Source: NCEH01 sp043195125
GTDB lineage: Bacteria; Pseudomonadota; Alphaproteobacteria; Rhizobiales; Xanthobacteraceae
Assembly (NCBI RefSeq): GCF_043195125.1
Contig: NZ_JBAFWR010000006.1
Reading direction: 5' to 3' (one strand)
DNA length: 64,000 nucleotides
Shown: positions 60,016-64,000 of the stretch, piece after piece
How the letters are laid out: the number at the start of each line of letters is the position of its first letter
How positions within the stretch are numbered: position 1 is the stretch's first letter
Made by a program: the position numbers and the translations under genes
The notes under the pieces: generated by a model
Told to the model about the DNA's origin: nothing
Seen by the model: only the letters and a program-made list of their open reading frames with translations
Database searches by the model: none

Positions 60016-61977
60016 ATGGTTACGCTTACTTTCCCCGATGGCGCCCAGCGCGAGTTCGCCCCCGGCACCACGGGCGCCGATGTGGCCGGCGCCATTTCCA
60101 AATCGCTGGCCAAGAAGTCCGTCGCGATCATCCTTGATGACACGCTGACCGACCTCTCCGACCCCATCCTCGCGGATGCCCGGATCCAGATCGTTACCCG
60201 CGACGATCCCCGCGCGCTGGAGCTGATCCGGCACGACGCGGCCCATGTGCTCGCCGAAGCGGTGCAGAGCCTTTATCCCGGCACCCAGGTGACCATCGGT
60301 CCGGTGATCGAGAACGGCTTCTATTACGATTTCGCCCGAAATGAGCCTTTCACCACGGAAGATCTGCCGAAGATCGAGGCGAAGATGCGCGAAATCATCG
60401 CGAAGGATCGCCCCTTCACGAAGGAGGTCTGGTCCCGCGAGGAAGCCAAGCGCGTGTTTGCCGAGAAGGGCGAGGCCTTCAAGGTGGAATTGGTGGACGC
60501 CATCCCCGAGGGCCAGGATCTGAAGATCTACAAGCAGGGCGAATGGTTCGACCTCTGCCGCGGCCCCCACATGCCCTCCACTGGCAAGGTGGGCAACGCC
60601 TTCAAGCTCATGAAGGTGGCCGGTGCCTATTGGCGCGGCGACAGCAACAATCCCATGCTGACCCGCATCTACGGCACCGCCTGGCATGACCAGGGCGAAC
60701 TCGACAGCTATCTCCATCGCCTGGAGGAAGCGGAAAAGCGGGACCATCGCCGCCTCGGCCGGGAGATGGACCTGTTCCACTTCCAGGAGGAGGGGCCCGG
60801 CACGGTGTTCTGGCACGCCAAGGGCTGGAATCTGTTCCAGAACCTCGTCGCCTACATGCGCCGCCGCCTGAAGGTGGATTATGCCGAGGTGAACGCCCCG
60901 CAGGTGCTCGACAAGTCTTTGTGGGAGACCTCGGGCCATTGGGGCTGGTACAAGGAGAACATGTTCAAGGTGCAGTCCGCCGGCGACGACACCGAGGACG
61001 AGCGCGTGTTCGCTTTGAAGCCCATGAACTGCCCCGGCCACGTGCAGATCTTCAAGCATGGGCTGAAATCCTATCGCGACCTGCCGCTGCGCCTCGCCGA
61101 GTTCGGCGCCGTGCACCGCTACGAGCCGTCGGGCGCGCTGCATGGGCTGATGCGCGTGCGCGGCTTCACCCAGGACGATGCGCATATCTTCTGCACCGAA
61201 GAGCAGATGGCGGCCGAATGCCTGAAGATCAACGATCTGATCCTCTCCACCTATGCCGATTTCGGCTTCGATGAGATCATCGTGAAGCTCTCCACGCGTC
61301 CCGAAAAGCGCGTCGGCTCGGATGCGGTGTGGGATCATGCGGAGGACGTCATGATGCGCGTCCTCAAGCAGATCGAGGAGCAGTCCGGCGGCAAGATCAA
61401 GACCGGCATTCTGCCGGGAGAAGGCGCGTTCTACGGCCCGAAGTTCGAATACACGCTTAGCGATGCCATCGGCCGCGAATGGCAGTGCGGAACCACCCAG
61501 GTGGACTTCAACCTGCCGGAGCGCTTCGGCGCCTTCTACGTCGACACCGACGGGCAGAAGAAGACGCCGGTGATGATCCACCGCGCGATCTGCGGCTCCA
61601 TGGAGCGCTTCACCGGCATTCTGATCGAGCATTTCGCGGGCCATTTTCCGCTCTGGCTCGCCCCGGTGCAGGTCGTGGTGGCGACCATCACCTCTGAGGC
61701 AGACGACTATGCCGCTGAGGTGACGGCAGCCGCGCGTGCGCGCGACTTGCGGGTGGAAAAGGACATTCGCAACGAGAAGATCAACTACAAGGTGCGCGAG
61801 CATTCGCTGGCCAAGGTGCCGGTACTGCTGGTGGCAGGCAAGAAAGAGGCGGCCGAAGGCACGGTTTCCATCCGGCGGCTCGGCTCCAACGAGCAGACCG
61901 TCCTGCCTCTGGACGAAGCGCTCGCGCTTCTCGCAAACGAGGCGATGCCTCCAGACCTGCAGCGCAAATTGGCCTGA
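60016..61977 (+). CDS. thrS: Threonine--tRNA ligase
   Basis: The 653-residue protein is full length: TGS domain (MVTLTFPDGAQREFAPGTTG), editing domain with HDAAH near residue 74, the class II catalytic core with Cys in KPMNCPGHVQIFKHG near 337, GEGAFYGPKFEYTL, and the anticodon-binding C-terminus with KINYKVREHSLAKVPVLLV. It charges tRNA-Thr and edits mischarged serine. The ATG at 60016 follows GGAGAAG. Upstream frame extension has no homology. Confidence 0.98.
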   Translation: MVTLTFPDGAQREFAPGTTGADVAGAISKSLAKKSVAIILDDTLTDLSDPILADARIQIVTRDDPRALELIRHDAAHVLAEAVQSLYPGTQVTIGPVIENGFYYDFARNEPFTTEDLPKIEAKMREIIAKDRPFTKEVWSREEAKRVFAEKGEAFKVELVDAIPEGQDLKIYKQGEWFDLCRGPHMPSTGKVGNAFKLMKVAGAYWRGDSNNPMLTRIYGTAWHDQGELDSYLHRLEEAEKRDHRRLGREMDLFHFQEEGPGTVFWHAKGWNLFQNLVAYMRRRLKVDYAEVNAPQVLDKSLWETSGHWGWYKENMFKVQSAGDDTEDERVFALKPMNCPGHVQIFKHGLKSYRDLPLRLAEFGAVHRYEPSGALHGLMRVRGFTQDDAHIFCTEEQMAAECLKINDLILSTYADFGFDEIIVKLSTRPEKRVGSDAVWDHAEDVMMRVLKQIEEQSGGKIKTGILPGEGAFYGPKFEYTLSDAIGREWQCGTTQVDFNLPERFGAFYVDTDGQKKTPVMIHRAICGSMERFTGILIEHFAGHFPLWLAPVQVVVATITSEADDYAAEVTAAARARDLRVEKDIRNEKINYKVREHSLAKVPVLLVAGKKEAAEGTVSIRRLGSNEQTVLPLDEALALLANEAMPPDLQRKLA

Positions 61978-62039
61978 TAGCAGGCGCAAGACCGCGTGAC
62001 AGAACCAGACAGGGTGGGCCGTGCGGTGGCCGGCTCACC

Positions 62040-62068
62040 CCAGGTGCCCCTAGACCCTGGCTTTTTTT
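62040..62068 (+). terminator. Rho-independent terminator after thrS
   Basis: CCAGG and CCTGG pair across an 11-base loop and are followed by seven T residues. It lies 63 bases after the thrS stop. The stem is short, but the U-tract is good. Confidence 0.6.
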
Positions 62069-62168
62069 GGCCAGATGGCGAGGACCCATTTTCCTCACCC
62101 ACCCGCTCCTATACTGAATTTTAGGGACCTTTTTCCTTGCGAAAAAGACGGGTGTGGAGGGGCTGATA

Positions 62169-64000
62169 ATGAAGACGTGTTCGTCGTGGACTCGGCTGTT
62201 GTACAATAGCGTCGCCATTCTAGTTCCTACGGTGATGGCTAGCGGATCCGCCTTCGGGGGCGCGGACCTGGACTATATCAACCTGGTCTATCCGGTTGCT
62301 GAGGCGAATTTCACTGGCATCCGCGGCGCCAATATTGTCGGCAACTATCTCATTCCCAACGGCGGTGGCGCTTCGGGCGGCATTCTCTACCGCACGGATA
62401 CGCAGACGTGGGTTCCGATCCCCACATCCACCGCGAACGGCGTCAATTATCCCGGTGTCTATACCGCCCTGCCGTACGGCCCCACCTTCGGTTCGCCCGA
62501 TGGCGTATTCCGCGTCGTAGGCTCCTACAAAACGACCGCGTCATCGGGAAATGTCGGCTATCTCTTCGACGCCGCCGCCGCCCCCGCCGCGCAATATACC
62601 AACATTGTTTATCCCTCCGCGACTGGCGCGACGGTGGCGAACACCATTCCGCACAGCCAGTTCGGCAATAATATCGTGGGGAATTACGACACCACGCAAG
62701 GCGGCGCCGGCGCCTTCATCTATAATGCCGTGAGCAAATCCTATACGCCATTGTCCGGCCCGGGCGCCGTGGTCACCACCGCCTATGGCATCTATGGCGA
62801 CAAGGTCACCGGCGGCTACACCGATACGCTCGGGCTGAACGCCGAGCACGGATACCTTTACGACATCAAGACCAATACCTTCACCACTTACGATCATCCC
62901 GGCGCCATCACGACCCATTTCCAGGGCGTGACGGGCGGCGGGCGGCACGGGGAATACAATCTCGCCGCCGACTGGATGGACGCCCAGGGCGGCGCCCACG
63001 CCGCCATCCTGCACATCAACGCCGATGGCTCGACGCAATGGACCGAGCTCGACGTCCCCGGCTCTACCACCACCTCGATCGACTCCATCTATGCCGGCAA
63101 TGCCGTGGGCTTCTATCTCGGCGCGGATGGCATGATGAATTACTTCGTCACCGTGCCGGGAGTCTATAATCCGATCCGGAACACGGGGGCGCTGACCGTA
63201 TCTCAGGCCGGTGGGACAGGTGTTTCGGGCATCAGCGGCGACGATATCGTCAACGATGGATCGATCCTCGTTTCGGGCGCGAACGCCATCGGCATCAAGG
63301 CGGATACCTATGGGGTGGTCACCAATAACGGCGCCGTCACCGTGACGGGCGCGGGCGCCAGCGGTGTTCAGCTGAACGGCCTCGATGGCACGCTGCTGAA
63401 TGTCGGGCGCATCACCGCAGGCCCAGGGGCGAACGCCATTACCGCCGGCGCCGACGCTTCCGGGACCATGGTGGTCAATACTGGGGTGATCGACGGGCGT
63501 GTGGTGTTCAACGCGGGTCCCCAGGCACGCTTTGAAAACAGCGGGTGGCTCGGCATCAGCAGCGCCGGTGCGGGCATCGCTCATCAGATGAGTGGCGTGT
63601 TCGTCCAGACCGCGGCCGGCACCCTCGCGCTGCGGGTGGATGGCGCCTCCGCCGACCGGCTGGACGTGATCGGTGCGGCGCGGCTCGGGGGCACGCTCGC
63701 CGCCGCTTTCGCCGGCACCGGCGGTCTGCAGAAGAGTTATACCGTCCTTACCGCGAGTGACGGCGCAACCGGCTCCTTCGCGAACCTGGACACATCGGGT
63801 CTGCCCACCTTCTTCTCCGCTGGTCTTGCCTATGGCACCAATGCGGTCACGCTCAACGTGTCCTCGGCAATGGCACTACAGCCCGGCCTCACCGTCAACG
63901 AGCGGGCTGCGGGCGCGGGCATCGACCGGGCGCTCAACGGCGCGCTGGGCTCCGCCCTCGGGACGCTGCCCACGGGTCTGCTGCCGCTCTATAATCTCAC
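62169..64000 (+). CDS. Autotransporter-type outer membrane/surface protein (partial, runs past the window end)
   Basis: The first 610 codons are inside the window. A signal-like N-terminus (residues 10-30) precedes a passenger rich in Gly, Asn, Thr and Ala. Residues 30-335 contain repeated (I/V)-(V/I)-G-N-Y and GYLYD-type beta-propeller-like units. Later sequence (TGALTVSQAGGTGVSGI, VTNNGAVTVTGAGASGV) has the beta-helix repeats of type V autotransporters, followed by SYTVLTASDGATGSFANL typical of passenger ends. The C-terminal barrel is not reached. It is likely surface exposed; function unknown. Confidence 0.8.
   Translation, partial: MKTCSSWTRLLYNSVAILVPTVMASGSAFGGADLDYINLVYPVAEANFTGIRGANIVGNYLIPNGGGASGGILYRTDTQTWVPIPTSTANGVNYPGVYTALPYGPTFGSPDGVFRVVGSYKTTASSGNVGYLFDAAAAPAAQYTNIVYPSATGATVANTIPHSQFGNNIVGNYDTTQGGAGAFIYNAVSKSYTPLSGPGAVVTTAYGIYGDKVTGGYTDTLGLNAEHGYLYDIKTNTFTTYDHPGAITTHFQGVTGGGRHGEYNLAADWMDAQGGAHAAILHINADGSTQWTELDVPGSTTTSIDSIYAGNAVGFYLGADGMMNYFVTVPGVYNPIRNTGALTVSQAGGTGVSGISGDDIVNDGSILVSGANAIGIKADTYGVVTNNGAVTVTGAGASGVQLNGLDGTLLNVGRITAGPGANAITAGADASGTMVVNTGVIDGRVVFNAGPQARFENSGWLGISSAGAGIAHQMSGVFVQTAAGTLALRVDGASADRLDVIGAARLGGTLAAAFAGTGGLQKSYTVLTASDGATGSFANLDTSGLPTFFSAGLAYGTNAVTLNVSSAMALQPGLTVNERAAGAGIDRALNGALGSALGTLPTGLLPLYNL

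Noticed and set aside
58464..61989. Long minus-strand open frames opposite the lipase and thrS genes
   Set aside because: Shadow frames caused by high GC; thrS and the lipase are complete on the plus strand.
62541..63584. A 347-codon minus-strand frame inside the autotransporter gene
   Set aside because: It mirrors the repetitive passenger; no family pattern, and the plus-strand frame continues through it to the window end.
1..64000. CRISPR arrays, tRNA or rRNA genes, complete insertion sequences
   Set aside because: No regular repeat-spacer units, cloverleaf-like segments, rRNA-like stretches or transposase motifs were seen on reading both strands.

Overview
The window is high-GC bacterial chromosomal DNA, densely coded on both strands. 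Gene families and signals point to an alphaproteobacterium, probably of the order Hyphomicrobiales. The pointers are FixJ-type response regulators, promoter-like GGAAC-N16-CGTT sites of the EcfG stress-sigma type, a BTLCP cysteine peptidase, and housekeeping genes guaA, rsmB-like, hisI, folE, an IscU-like scaffold, yidD and thrS. The genus cannot be fixed from this sequence alone. No rRNA, tRNA or CRISPR array was seen. A perfect parS centromere site at 13805-13820 suggests the window lies within reach of the replication origin.

Layout. 1-4.9 kb: a CoA-linked degradation operon (enoyl-CoA hydratase, CoA-transferase, two acyl-CoA dehydrogenases) divergent from an IclR regulator. 4.9-14.5 kb: a sulfonate/flavin redox region with two SsuA-like binding proteins, an SsuD-like monooxygenase broken by a single-base frameshift, an SsuBC-like transporter, a PPOX-like protein, a carboxymuconolactone-decarboxylase-family protein, a nitronate-monooxygenase-like enzyme, a flavin reductase and a LysR regulator. 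14.5-19.6 kb: AraC regulator, FixJ-type response regulator plus PAS histidine kinase, single-domain receiver and three tiny exported proteins, with a shared ATAC(C/G)AA(C/G)GTAT element. 19.6-26 kb: stress and envelope genes (KatE-type catalase, DUF892 ferritin-like protein, YihY membrane protein, small exported proteins, cupin).

26-45.7 kb looks like a decaying catabolic island. A leftward operon encodes D-lactate dehydrogenase, a benzoylformate-decarboxylase-like ThDP enzyme, two small nitrile-hydratase-alpha-leader-like (NHLP) proteins and a CocE/NonD hydrolase. A rightward set follows: LuxR regulator, UbiD decarboxylase, phenolic acid decarboxylase, exported hydrolase, a cytosolic sulfite-oxidase-like molybdoenzyme and its flavin reductase. 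Next come msrA-msrB, an HxlR/FMN-reductase pair, and a small operon (SDR, SnoaL, hydrolase, CMD protein) with its LysR regulator. Remnants of four metabolic or regulatory genes (LysR, malic enzyme, ThDP decarboxylase, UbiX) and a truncated integrase next to the guaA 3' end mark past rearrangement.

45.9-64 kb is core genome: guaA, rRNA methyltransferase, nucleosidase, MAPEG, iron permease family, gamma carbonic anhydrase family, rhomboid, CBS pair, patatin, hisI, folE, scaffold protein, phosphatase, yidD, lipase, thrS, then a large autotransporter cut by the window end. The most unusual points are the tandem NHLP-like proteins inside a redox operon and the shared promoter element around the two-component genes.
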